Source: Borrelia persica No12
GTDB taxonomy: Bacteria > Spirochaetota > Spirochaetia > Borreliales > Borreliaceae
Assembly: GCF_000500045.1 (NCBI RefSeq)
Contig: NZ_AYOT01000146.1
Span: forward strand, 1 to 64,000
Direction of reading: 5' to 3'
Length of the DNA: 64,000 bases
The notes under the pieces are model-generated. The model ran no database searches. It was not told the origin of the DNA and saw nothing but the letters and a program-made list of their open reading frames with translations. A program made the translations under genes and the position numbers. This document shows positions 1-8,533 of the stretch, in pieces. Positions within the stretch are counted from its first letter, which is position 1. Each line of letters starts with the position of its first letter.

Positions 1-822
1 TTTAGTACCAGAGTCCTTCTTAGCAACCGCAATCTCTGCTGCATTAGTTACTGTATTAATATCTTTACTAATGCCAGCATCTCCTGACTTTGATATAGCT
101 TGCAAAATGTCAGCACCACTTACTGCTCCTATTGATGCACTTGCTGCAGCAACTTATTGTTCTGTCATATCATTCTGTGTAGCAAGCAAATTACCAACTG
201 ATTTCTTCTCTGTATCACCAGTTTCAGTAGCATCTGCTTTACCTTCTTTCAACACCGCATCAACTATTTCTCTAATTCCTTGAATAAGTACATTTACGCT
301 TGCAGAATCTGCAGATATAGCCCGTCTTCATTTTGCTTAGCATTTCCTATTGCATCACCACCACTAGCACCCCCCAGCCGCTATTTTTGCTCCCTCTTCA
401 ATCTTTTCTATAGTTGCGATAAATTCGTTAATCTTTTCTTTTAACTTTGGATAATTGCCATTCTGTTCTAAAATCTCGTTTAATTTTGCTTTCGTTGTTT
501 TCATAGTAGTTTCAATTTTAGTAAAATACTGTCCTATCTCCGATTTCTTTGTATCCGCTTTTATCTCCAATGTTTCTGTAACCATATCCCCAAATGCCAC
601 AAAGACTTCCAAAAATCCTTTCCCTAAATTCGCAATAGAACTCAAAAACTCATTCTTCTTTTCTAACTCCGCTACTCCATTATTACATCCCATCATTCCC
701 ATAATCATAATAATAAGCAAACTTCTCTCGATAATATTATTCATCTTCCCTATTCCCCCTCTCTTATCATAATTAGCTCTTATTTCTCTAATTCCTCTCA
801 TCTCTTTTCCTTCATTTTTCAT
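1..822 (-). pseudogene. Variable large protein (vlp) pseudogene, copy 1, cut by the window edge
   Basis: The minus strand encodes a Vlp-type surface lipoprotein, the antigenic-variation protein of relapsing-fever Borrelia. The likely start is the ATG at 744, behind an AG-rich ribosome-binding site. It gives a lipoprotein signal ending MGMMGC, then the Vlp N-terminal signature (ELEKKNEFLSSIANLGKGF, TKKSEIGQYF). The frame breaks near 365-370, next to a G run, and again near 325. Correcting both restores Vlp sequence such as SVNVLIQGIREIVDAVLKEG. An in-frame TAA at 154-156 follows EQ and precedes VAAASASIGAVSGADILQAI. The 3' end lies outside the window. It cannot make a full protein, so it is a silent donor or a relic. 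Assignment to the delta-like Vlp group is from memory of family sequences. Confidence 0.85.
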
Positions 823-1049
823 TTAATCCCTTACTCTTTATCTTACCTCACATCTTTCTCTCTTCTCTCTTAATCTTCAGATAGCATGTATACATCTCTT
901 CTATATCTTCTTTAGATCCCTCCTAGCTCTCATATATACTCTATCCTCTCTTTTTTTTAAAAAAACCCTTTCTTCTCTTCCTATCACTTTACTTCAAGAT
1001 TTAAATTCAAAATAAATGAAAACATATAAAACCGCACCGCAAACAAAAA
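823..1049. other. Pyrimidine-rich flank between vlp copies 1 and 2
   Basis: This stretch is strongly CT-rich on the plus strand, so it is purine-rich on the coding strand of vlp copy 1. It contains runs of TCTCT and a long T run near 950-958. I see no gene in it. A similar skewed flank precedes copy 2, so the flank looks like part of the duplicated vlp unit. Confidence 0.5.
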
Positions 1050-1074
1050 AAGAGAGCTAAAAACAAGCCCTCTT
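1050..1074 (-). terminator. Rho-independent terminator of vlp copy 2
   Basis: Arms 1050-1058 and 1066-1074 pair over 9 bp with one G-U on the minus-strand RNA and a 7-nt loop. A run of seven U follows in the minus direction. It lies 57 bp after the stop of vlp copy 2. Confidence 0.75.
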
Positions 1075-1130
1075 AAGCAAATATTTTTCTTAATTAATTC
1101 AAGTCATATTATAAATATTACTAATTTCGC

Positions 1131-2212
1131 TTATTCACTAACTTTAGCAACAGAATTCTCTCCTTGTTTAATCTCCCCTAATATCTCATTAATTCCTTTT
1201 ACCCTTCATCTACTGTATTTCTTATTGCTACTGTTAATGCACTTAATGTCTTATTTACTGCACTTGCTACTGCTCCGTTAATGGCAAAAGCTGATTTATC
1301 TTCATTATTTTTAGCAATAAATTTACCATTCTTTGCCATTGCTCTTAATGCTATTCCTGCTGCTATTACTGCATCTTTCTTTGCTCCATCAACCGTAATC
1401 TCTTTACTTTCTTCTTTCTTAGCAGCCGCAATATCTGCAAGCGTTTTTTGCAATCTCAACAGTAGGCTCACCTTTAACCTCTTCAGATTTAGATATAGCT
1501 TGCAATACATCAGCTCCACTTACTGCTCCAATAAATGCACTTGCTACTGCTGCTTGTACTTCTGTTCCATCAGTATCAACCTTGCTACTAAACAATTTAT
1601 CAACTGATTTTTTTTCAGTTTCTGCCGTCTTACTATTCTCTGCATTTCCCTCTCCAGTTTTTAATACCACCTCAACAATAGTCTTAATTCCCTTAACAAC
1701 AGCATTAACACTTGTTACATCTGCAGCCTCTGCAGACTCATTTTTAACAGCATTCCTATTGCACCAGTACCATTGGTACCACTAGCCGCTGCTTTCGCGC
1801 CTTCTTCAATCTTACTTATCTTCCCAACAAATTCCTCTACCTTCTCTTTCACTTTCGGATAATTCCCATATTCTCCTACAATTTTCCCCAATTTCGCTTT
1901 TACTGTTTTCATAGTATTCTCAATCTTGATAAAATAAGCCCCAATCTCACTTTTTTTAGTATCTGCCTTTATTCCTAATGTATCTGTAATCATATCGCCA
2001 AAAGTCACAAAAACATCCAAAAATCCTTTCCCTAAATTAGCAATAGAACTTAAAAACTCATTTTCCTTTTCTAGCTCCGCTACTCCATTATTACATCCCA
2101 TAATTCCCATAATCATCATAATAACCAAACTTCTCTTGATAATCTTATTCATCTTCCCACTACCCCCTCTCATTTCTTCATTAACGTTTATTTCTCTAAT
2201 TCCTCTCATCAT
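1131..2212 (-). pseudogene. Variable large protein (vlp) pseudogene, copy 2, full length with three frameshifts
   Basis: This is a nearly complete Vlp lipoprotein gene on the minus strand. The likely start is ATG 2152, 20 codons inside the open frame, preceded by an AGGGGG-type site; the signal ends MGIMGC. Three single-base indels break it. Near 1754 a base is lost (GGAAT in place of GGAAAT), near 1440 a T is gained, and near 1199 a T is lost. Correcting them gives one frame of about 340 codons, the usual Vlp size. It includes VAIASAFIGAVSGADVLQAI-like, DAVIAAGIALRAMAKNGKF and ASAVNKTLSALTVAIRNT segments, then the tail EILGEIKQGENSVAKVSE and a TAA at 1131-1133. Each break is minimal, so inactivation is recent, or the copy is kept as a donor for gene conversion. 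Confidence 0.88.
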
Positions 2213-2718
2213 AATTTTCCCTCCTTAACAACTCTTTAATCCCCTCAATCTTTAAATCCTTAATCATCTAAAGCTCCCTTCTCTTCCCTTTCCTCTCTAG
2301 CTCATCTAAATAAGCTCATCTCACTAAGCTCTCCTAAATAAGCTCTCCTAACTTCTAAAAAAAGTTACTCGGTCTAAATCCTTATCTCTTCTCTTCTTTT
2401 TAACTTCTCTTTTTTTTCTTCTTTTATCATTCCTTTCTTCTCTTTTTATAAGTTCCCTTCTCTCATTTTATGAGTCTCTTCTTCTCTTTCTATCAACTTT
2501 ACTTCAACAGAAAAAATGAAATAAATTAAATAAAAAATGAATGAATGATAAACACATATGATAAATTAATGCTTAATAAAAATATAAAAGAAATACATTA
2601 AATCAATGAAATCTAACAAGAAAATATCCCCTGTATGTCTCAAAAAGAATAAGAGAAATGTTTTCCTTAAATAACTTTTTTTATCTTACTGATTTTTACC
2701 GATAATTATTTATTATTG
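2213..2718. other. 5' flank of vlp copy 2, purine-rich on the coding strand
   Basis: I found no gene here. From about 2265 to 2510 the plus strand is almost all C and T, with an imperfect tandem motif near 2305-2355 (CTAAATAAGCTC, then TAAGCTCTC variants). Read on the minus strand this is a series of GGAGAGCTTA-like units leading toward vlp copy 2. The part from 2515 to 2718 is plain AT-rich sequence. Confidence 0.5.
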
Positions 2719-2875
2719 TCAAATAGTTACTGCTTCTGCTATCTTATCCTCGTGTTTCACTGCAACTAGTGTTTATTTATCTCCCTTAAACCACTATCAA
2801 AATTCTTGCTTATTGCTAATTAAAGTACTTAATGTCTTGTTTACTACACTTGCCATACACCATTGATTGTATCAT
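2719..2875 (-). pseudogene. vlp C-terminal fragment (remnant 3)
   Basis: The minus strand encodes ASVVNKTLSTLI, matching the ASAVNKTLSALT segment near the end of vlp copy 2. After frame changes it gives DSGLREINK and VAVKHEDKIAEAVTI followed by TGA (2719-2721). That is the usual Vlp tail pattern, an INE/INK motif then a charged end. At least two frame breaks and an internal TAG are present, and no N-terminal part exists upstream. It is a decayed gene tail. Confidence 0.7.
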
Positions 2876-2911
2876 CAGGTTATCACTCATACGAAAAAAC
2901 AATTAAAAAAA

Positions 2912-3031
2912 ATGCTAAGATTTGTATTTATTGAGAAATTAGAAACAAAAACAATAAAAAAATCTTTTAACAAAAATGATGACAACTTTAGTATTGGATT
3001 TTATAAGTATAGATTTTTCAAAAAAGGTTGA
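2912..3031 (+). CDS. Very short open frame of unknown function, possible plasmid-type gene relic
   Basis: An ATG-initiated frame of 39 codons encodes a lysine- and phenylalanine-rich peptide containing KLETKTIKKSFNKNDDNFS. Upstream codons in the same frame stay open through the vlp fragment boundary, so this may be the tail of a longer lost gene. I do not recognise it. Base composition is ordinary for the region, and there is no clear ribosome-binding site. Confidence 0.2.
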   Translation: MLRFVFIEKLETKTIKKSFNKNDDNFSIGFYKYRFFKKG

Positions 3032-3065
3032 TATTCTAATCTACGAGATTAAAAGAATTTAAAAT

Positions 3066-3263
3066 TTGAATATACTATTTTTAATTTATATATTATTGAT
3101 GTTGGTGATGTATACCTTGTTCCAGTTTTCCCTACGTAGAATTTATGAAATCCACAAAGTCCAAAAAAACATAGTAAACACTTTAAAAAAAGTATATTTT
3201 AACATAAAAATCCTTTATATTAAAATGCTATTATATAAAAAAATGATAGTATTATTAATATAA
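3066..3263 (+). CDS. Small hypothetical membrane-anchored peptide (doubtful)
   Basis: A 65-codon frame starting at TTG encodes a hydrophobic N-terminal segment (residues 2-22) followed by a basic, isoleucine-rich region. It stops 17 bp before the next lipoprotein gene. No ribosome-binding site is evident, and the composition could arise by chance in DNA this AT-rich. I do not recognise a family. It could be an upstream relic or a short leader; confidence is low. Confidence 0.2.
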   Translation: MNILFLIYILLMLVMYTLFQFSLRRIYEIHKVQKNIVNTLKKVYFNIKILYIKMLLYKKMIVLLI

Positions 3264-3280
3264 AGGATTAAAATAAACAT

Positions 3281-4900
3281 ATGAAAGTTTACACATTATT
3301 GATTATTTTCAGTCTTCTTATACCATGTTGCACAAAATTAGACTCTAAAAAAACAGAAAGCACAAAAAATAATGCCTCTTTAATACCTAAAAGAAAAGAT
3401 TTGTATATTGATCTTCTTGTAAAGAAACACTCAAAATCTCTTAATAAACAAATAAAACAACTTTCAAGACAATTTTCTAAAAAAGAAGATGGGCTTAATC
3501 CTGAAATCATCATAAACGGAACACATATTCAACATGCATCATTTAACATGGATGAAAGCACATCCAATGATCATGATATTTACCCTATTATTCAAAACCT
3601 CTATTTGTCAAAAAATAACCCAACAATCCACATTATTGGAAATAAAATATACAAACAACAAAAACAATCAAAGAATATCTACTACAGAAAAGTTCTAAAA
3701 CTCGTTCTTCATAAATCTAATGACAATTGGAATTTGCTCCCAGAAAACGTAGAAAATTGGGAATTAAGACAAAATATGAACCTAAAGTTTCCAATTAATA
3801 TAAAATATTCAATTGATGACATATACAATGCCAGATCTTATTATTTAGAAAATAAAATATATGAAGAAATTCGTGTTATGTGTCAACAAAACAATTATAT
3901 AAAAAAAGAAATCAATGATATTATTGATCAAAATATTGATTATCTTATCAATCAAATTAATGAACATTCAAAAAATTTTCCTAAAGACGAAGAAGGTATA
4001 AAAGAATTACATATAATGTCAAAATACGATCAAGTAATACCTTTTGACGACTTGATTAATAACAATTATATTAAAAGTTATGCAGCTATTTACAATATAT
4101 ATTTAGCTCATTCTAACCCTAAAATACGAATTATAGGCAAAAAAATTTATAAAGAAAATAACAACCCTAAATTAATCTATAATAACTCATTAATACTAGA
4201 TATTATAAAGTTTGACAAGGAAATAAATGACGCTAAATTTAACATTAAAAAATATACATCAGAAAAAATAATCGCAGAACAAACATCTTTAAAGGAATTT
4301 ATAATTAAAGATTGCAACTTTTGTAAAATCAAAACTTATGTAGATGATCTGAGCTACTTAAAGCAATATGAACACCGAAAAAAAATTTATGAAAAGATTA
4401 AAGATGCAAAAAAAAACCAAGCTATTATCAACTCTCTTGTTGAAACAAATGCCGACTATCTATTAAAACAAATTAAGGATATTACAAGTCAAGTCAACAG
4501 CACTGAAAGAACAGAAGTCCATGAAACAATTTACTTCTATGGAGCATATAGACAAAGCTTCAAATTTGATGAACTTGAAGATAAACTAAAAAATACTAAA
4601 ATATTTCAAAATCCATTTACAAACTACTTGATAGAATATGATCTATATCACAATCCAGAAAATATTAATTACATTTACCCATTAATTTATAATTTATATT
4701 TGGCTAAAGAAATACCTATGATAAGAATTTATTATAAAAAAAAGGATATAAAATACGAAGAAGATAAAAACTCTCCACCCGCAATGATAGAATTCAGACC
4801 TGATTACATCAGTTATGATCTACTAATTAACAAAGCAAACCTTAAATGGACTACTATAAAAATTGAAAAAACAAAAAAGAGAATTTTTAATAATGATTAA
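3281..4900 (+). CDS. Putative surface lipoprotein with three internal repeat modules
   Basis: This intact 539-residue protein has a lipoprotein signal peptide ending LLIPCC (acylated Cys 16 or 17). The rest is hydrophilic and lysine/asparagine-rich. I see three diverged copies of one module at about residues 44-130, 206-292 and 378-488. Each has a helical opening (SKSLNKQIKQL; IDYLINQINEH; ADYLLKQIKDI) and a closing motif (YPIIQNLYLSKNNPTIHIIG; YAAIYNIYLAHSNPKIRIIG; YPLIYNLYLAKEIPMIRIYY). Spacing is near 170 residues, so it probably grew by duplication of an ancestral unit. An AAAGGA site lies 13 nt before the ATG. I do not recognise the family. Its place among vlp relics and next to an Fbp gene suggests a host-interaction surface lipoprotein, which is inference. 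Confidence 0.8.
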   Translation: MKVYTLLIIFSLLIPCCTKLDSKKTESTKNNASLIPKRKDLYIDLLVKKHSKSLNKQIKQLSRQFSKKEDGLNPEIIINGTHIQHASFNMDESTSNDHDIYPIIQNLYLSKNNPTIHIIGNKIYKQQKQSKNIYYRKVLKLVLHKSNDNWNLLPENVENWELRQNMNLKFPINIKYSIDDIYNARSYYLENKIYEEIRVMCQQNNYIKKEINDIIDQNIDYLINQINEHSKNFPKDEEGIKELHIMSKYDQVIPFDDLINNNYIKSYAAIYNIYLAHSNPKIRIIGKKIYKENNNPKLIYNNSLILDIIKFDKEINDAKFNIKKYTSEKIIAEQTSLKEFIIKDCNFCKIKTYVDDLSYLKQYEHRKKIYEKIKDAKKNQAIINSLVETNADYLLKQIKDITSQVNSTERTEVHETIYFYGAYRQSFKFDELEDKLKNTKIFQNPFTNYLIEYDLYHNPENINYIYPLIYNLYLAKEIPMIRIYYKKKDIKYEEDKNSPPAMIEFRPDYISYDLLINKANLKWTTIKIEKTKKRIFNND

Positions 4901-5016
4901 ATTTAATTCAATATATTCTTCAATGAAAAAATAATAAAACATAAATAAACAATCAATACACAAATAAACACAAAATCAAAAAGATGCGACTATAAAAGAT
5001 TATTCAATAACAAAAA

Positions 5017-5354
5017 TACACAAAAATAAAAAGTTTCTACAACTTTTATTAATTTGCCCATGGATCTGCTTTTGATACTGCTCCAGCAAATTTAATAACA
5101 TCACCTGCAAGTAAAAATTTAACAAAAACTTCACCCTATCTCTAATCGCATCTTAAACCACTTTCATCGTAATACCATCAGCATCCTTTGCTTCAGATAT
5201 TTTACCTGATAGTTCTCTTAACTTATTATTATTAGCTTCTATTAATCCCTCTCCTATTTTGCAAAGTGTTCTTCTGCTCTACTTCTCTTATCCTCCGATT
5301 AAACATTAAGTTAGGTTGCTATTAAGAATAATAAGAACTTTTTATTTTTGTGTA
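5017..5354. repeat. Perfect 19-bp inverted repeat framing a gene remnant
   Basis: Positions 5017-5035 and 5336-5354 are exact reverse complements over 19 bp, starting TACACAAAAAT on the left. They enclose about 300 bp holding the decayed lipoprotein tail. They are AT-rich but not simple repeats. They could be cassette ends, recombination footprints, or far-apart arms of an RNA structure. Confidence 0.6.
5049..5295 (-). pseudogene. Decayed lipoprotein gene tail of unknown family
   Basis: The minus strand reads, with frame changes and internal stops, through GEGLIEANNNKLRELSGKIS, EAKDADGITMKVV, DAIRDR and finally GDVIKFAGAVSKADPWAN with a TAA at 5049-5051. The helical, Lys/Glu-rich style resembles Borrelia outer-surface lipoproteins, but I cannot place it in a family. 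There is a TAA after KVV and a frame break in the region encoding LLNFYLQ. No start or signal peptide remains. Confidence 0.45.
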
Positions 5355-5660
5355 TATTATTTTTTGATATTTATATGACAAGTGAGTATTAAAACCACAA
5401 AAAAACCATAACTCTCTCAACTTATTACAACTGATAAAATGCAAAAAGAAAAACAACTACCTTGCATAAAAAAACGTTTTCCTTAAATGACCTTATTATC
5501 TAGTTTGGCAAGATACATAAATGGAACTTACTCTCGTATACCATAACATATCTTAACTGAACACAAAAAGAGAGCCATAACGCTCTCTTAACTACTTCTT
5601 TTACATAATCGTTTATCTTATTTCTTTACATAAGCATATATGATTATATAACTACTTCAC
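5355..5660. other. Gene-free stretch with a terminator and a repeated 13-mer
   Basis: No gene is apparent. The 13-mer GTTTTCCTTAAAT at 5476-5488 also occurs at 2660-2672, in each case on the 3' side of a vlp tail fragment, so it is probably part of the vlp downstream flank. The hairpin at 5568-5589 is listed separately. Confidence 0.4.
5568..5589 (-). terminator. Rho-independent terminator of vlp fragment 4
   Basis: Arms 5568-5575 and 5582-5589 pair perfectly over 8 bp around a 6-nt loop. The minus-strand RNA continues with a U run. It matches in design and sequence the terminator at 1050-1074, so it belongs to the vlp unit whose tail lies at 5661-5760. Confidence 0.75.
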
Positions 5661-5760
5661 TTACTCATTAGTTTTACTTCCAGAACCATCTACTTGTTTA
5701 ATTTCTCCCAACACCTCATTAATCTCTTTCCCCGTCATCCATCGTATTCCAATAATAAAA
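5661..5760 (-). pseudogene. vlp C-terminal fragment (remnant 4)
   Basis: The minus strand encodes EINEVLGEIKQVDGSGSKTNE and a TAA at 5661-5663. This is clearly homologous to the last 20 residues of vlp copy 2 (EILGEIKQGENSVAKVSE). It is preceded by NTMDD, the counterpart of NTVDE, with a frame break between them as in copy 2. Homology ends abruptly near 5760, so only the last 30 or so codons survive. Confidence 0.75.
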
Positions 5761-5765
5761 CAAGT

Positions 5766-6783
5766 AGAATAACACAAGCATTAATAATACACAATATCAA
5801 TAACAAAAAAAACACCAACATAAACAACAAATACAGCAACAATAATAAAGCAATAATGAGAAAGCCTATATCCTAATCTTTTCAACATTATTGACACTAA
5901 AAATATTATTGGTATTTTTAAAATGCATACTTTTGTGTTCTTAGTCCTTCAATACTGTTATAAACTACATTATAATGTTCATTATTTTTTTGTATTTATA
6001 CTTAATCAAAATACCAATAGCAACAATTTGCTTTAAGGGAATTGATTTGGATTTAATATGAGCCCTTCTTTTTAAGAAGAATAAATATATGATATTATGT
6101 GTTGAATAGTGCAATATCAACTATTTCCCTAAAAACTTATTTATTTTCATTTTTTTATTCCATATTTATTGCAATCATTTTTTTTCATGAAAGCGTTAAG
6201 ATTTGCATTACCTTTTTTAGTAAAAAATTGATACGTTTTACTAAACGAAATAGAACAATTTTCTTTATTTTTTAAATTAACATTTAGCAAAGGACTCAAT
6301 TATATTATAAAGGTACTTTTTAAGCTTAAATTTACTGATTTAAAAATTAGTGAATTTAAATTTGAGGATTGAAAAGGTGAAAATTTACTATTGCGTGCAA
6401 ATTTTTGATGAAATTTATATCTTTAATTCATATGAAAATTCGAGACAAGAAAACAGATACTAATTAATGTAAATAAAAATGAATTTAATATTCAAACTAG
6501 AGTTGCATTTTTAAATTATCATTGAATATCCTATTTCATATAAATTTAACACATTCAAGTAATTTGTATATCTGAATCATAATGACGTAGAATATTTTTT
6601 ATTTTCCTTTTCTAATCTTTAAGCATCTATTTTAAATCACTTAACAAATTGTTTTTCATATTTCCTTATAGAAATTTCTTAAACTAGTGAAAATTAATAA
6701 GAAAAAACTAAATACCATGACAATACTGCAAAAATCATTAAGATGCTTTATATTTATTAAAATCAAAAAAAGAGGGAGGAAAT
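5766..6783. other. One kilobase without a convincing gene, upstream of the Fbp gene
   Basis: I found no intact gene. Plus-strand frames around 6270-6480 look faintly coding (for example KFTDLKISEFKFED) but are broken by TGA and TAA codons, so they may be a badly decayed plasmid gene. A 12-bp palindrome lies at 5967-5978, and a short hairpin (CTTCTT/AAGAAG) is near 6065. The last 15 bases carry the strong GGGAGGA site for the next gene. Confidence 0.4.
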
Positions 6784-7839
6784 ATGAAATTAAACTATTT
6801 AAGTTCATTTTTACTTTTAAGCTTTATAAGCTGCGATTTATTAAACGTTAAAGATCAAGAAGGATCTAATGGTTTCCTTGATAAGATAAGCACTATCTTA
6901 GATGCTAGTGAAGAAGCTATTCACAAATTTGTGAATGGTGAAAATGATTCACCCCAAAAAAATCCTACAAGTCAAAGTAGAAAGTCTACCAAAAAAGTAT
7001 TGGTTATCAAACCAAGAACTAAACTAACTTTAAACAGTCAAGATGATCACCAATCTTTAAATGATTTGAATGATAATCATCACCTAAATAATATTGATGA
7101 TATAAGTAACATAATACCTGAAATAAGTGACAATACAAATACTATTCATGGAAAAAGTGATAGTATGATCAACAGTATAACTGGTAGAAATTCTACTTAT
7201 CCAATCAGTGGTACAAGTAGTAGTCTTCTTAAGGGCGAAGAAGGGCAAACTGAATTTTATTCTAACAATTTAGATCTAGAATTTACCTTTGACTCATACC
7301 CTACATTATCAGGCTCATACCATGATCCTATGACCCAAGTTGACGACAATTACAAATACGAAGAAAAAAGTTTTCTTGAAGATACTATTAAATTGATTAA
7401 TAAGATACACCAAGATTCTGAAAAAGTTGATTTTTATACTACTATTGCATATTCTTCTATGAATCTTGGCGAAACTAAAAAGAAAGCAAATTCCAAAAAT
7501 GAACTTAGTAAATATAGTAAAGAACAATTAAAGAGTGATCTTGAAGATCTTGTAGCAAAGCTTGAAAAATGTAATGGAAATAACGGAATAAGATTAATGT
7601 ATAATAGTTATGATAGTAAAATGCAACAAGACATTAATACACAGATAAACACAGTAAAAGGTTGGATTTCAGATTTACAAACTAAAAATTACAATCTTTT
7701 TCAATCTTATACTCGCAATATGAAAACTACTTTCGAAAATATTACAAATATCTTAGTACAATTAAAAAATAAGGTAAAGGATAGTATTGATCGAAACGAA
7801 AGTGAAATTAAAGAAGATATTAAAAACAAAAAAAAATAA
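6784..7839 (+). CDS. Fbp/BBK32-family surface lipoprotein (fibronectin and complement C1r binding)
   Basis: This 351-residue lipoprotein has its lipobox at Cys 17 (SFISC). The residues after it (CDLLNVKDQEGSNGFLDK, then ILDASEEAIHK) align with the start of B. burgdorferi BBK32 as I remember it. Residues about 50-195 are polar and probably disordered. Within them, GEEGQTEFYSNNLDLEFTFD (151-170) resembles the BBK32 fibronectin-binding tandem beta-zipper segment. Residues 195-345 are helical, and ELSKYSKEQLKSDLEDLV corresponds to the BBK32 C-terminal complement-inhibiting domain. Family members bind C1r and block the classical pathway; some also bind fibronectin. The ribosome-binding site GGGAGGA is strong and a long terminator follows, so the gene looks intact and monocistronic. 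Which Fbp subtype it is cannot be settled here. Confidence 0.85.
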   Translation: MKLNYLSSFLLLSFISCDLLNVKDQEGSNGFLDKISTILDASEEAIHKFVNGENDSPQKNPTSQSRKSTKKVLVIKPRTKLTLNSQDDHQSLNDLNDNHHLNNIDDISNIIPEISDNTNTIHGKSDSMINSITGRNSTYPISGTSSSLLKGEEGQTEFYSNNLDLEFTFDSYPTLSGSYHDPMTQVDDNYKYEEKSFLEDTIKLINKIHQDSEKVDFYTTIAYSSMNLGETKKKANSKNELSKYSKEQLKSDLEDLVAKLEKCNGNNGIRLMYNSYDSKMQQDINTQINTVKGWISDLQTKNYNLFQSYTRNMKTTFENITNILVQLKNKVKDSIDRNESEIKEDIKNKKK

Positions 7840-7847
7840 CTTAAATG

Positions 7848-7886
7848 AATAGAGTAAATGACTACTTAGTAGTTATTTACTCTATT
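7848..7886 (+). terminator. Terminator of the Fbp-family gene
   Basis: Arms 7848-7865 and 7869-7886 form an 18-bp stem with a single G-T pair and a 3-nt loop, 8 bp after the stop codon. The U tract is short, so it may act in both directions or protect the 3' end. Confidence 0.8.
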
Positions 7887-8493
7887 TTCATTAAGAATAA
7901 AGTAACAATTTTAGCTTGATATATTGACATTCTATTTTATAAATACCTCTCTAAGAAATCGTTCACAATATGGCCAATTATAAAGAATACACACAAAGTG
8001 AAAATTTCATCCCTGCATCTATAACAACACTATACTACTACTAGTATATCCAGTTACATACTTTGAATGCTAACTTAATTTTACAAACAACTAACATATA
8101 ATTAACTTACGATCATTTTTTAGTTATTTTAATTGAACTTTTCCTTTTATTTCTATTTGTTTATTTTATAAAGATTTCCTTTGTATGTATGCTCATATCT
8201 CTCTTAAACTTTTTTTACAAATATTTCCTAAAACGAAACTTTATATTGATATTTTCATCCACCAATTGAGTATATTATAAACGACGACAAATTTGTCATT
8301 AAGTTTGAGAGCGTTTTAGACCATTTTCTTATCAAAAAAAGTCTTTTACCAAAAACAAGTAAATTACAAACGTATAAAAATATTAAAAATAGCTAAAAAT
8401 AAACATTTATATGACTTTGATAACTAATATTGTACATTACATATATTGATATATAATCTATACAAACATAACATAAACTTAATATACTACTAT
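7887..8493. other. Gene-free AT-rich stretch
   Basis: No open frame with coding character and no ribosome-binding site is visible on either strand. The sequence is ordinary AT-rich spacer between the Fbp-gene terminator and a 40-bp palindrome. Confidence 0.45.
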
Positions 8494-8533
8494 TTTTTTA
8501 AAAAAAGAGGCATATGCCTCTTTTTTTAAAAAA
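8494..8533. terminator. Perfect 40-bp palindrome, possible bidirectional terminator
   Basis: Every base from 8494 to 8533 pairs with its mirror, centred on GGCATATGCC and flanked by A and T runs, so each strand shows GC-rich stem then a T run. It lies about 600 bp from the Fbp gene and 445 bp from arcC. No adjacent gene explains it. Confidence 0.6.

Noticed and set aside
455-772. Plus-strand frames inside the vlp copies (also 71-283, 1281-1607, 1582-1785)
   Set aside because: They are mirror frames of the vlp coding strand with no start signals or recognisable protein.
364-822. Intact small lipoprotein gene of 152 codons
   Set aside because: It is the 5' part of a vlp gene; the downstream sequence continues the Vlp protein in other frames, so the end is a frameshift.
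1-2900. Chromosome telomere at the left edge
   Set aside because: The window begins inside a vlp reading frame, and I see no hairpin junction; the end of the replicon must lie further left.
5694-5876. Plus-strand open frame of 60 codons rich in Asn and Lys
   Set aside because: It begins inside the vlp tail fragment read backwards, has no ribosome-binding site and is low-complexity AT-rich sequence.
6270-6480. Possible gene using TGA as tryptophan (KFTDLKISEFKFED...)
   Set aside because: The frame also has TAA stops, and Borrelia uses the standard stop codons; a decayed gene or chance is simpler.
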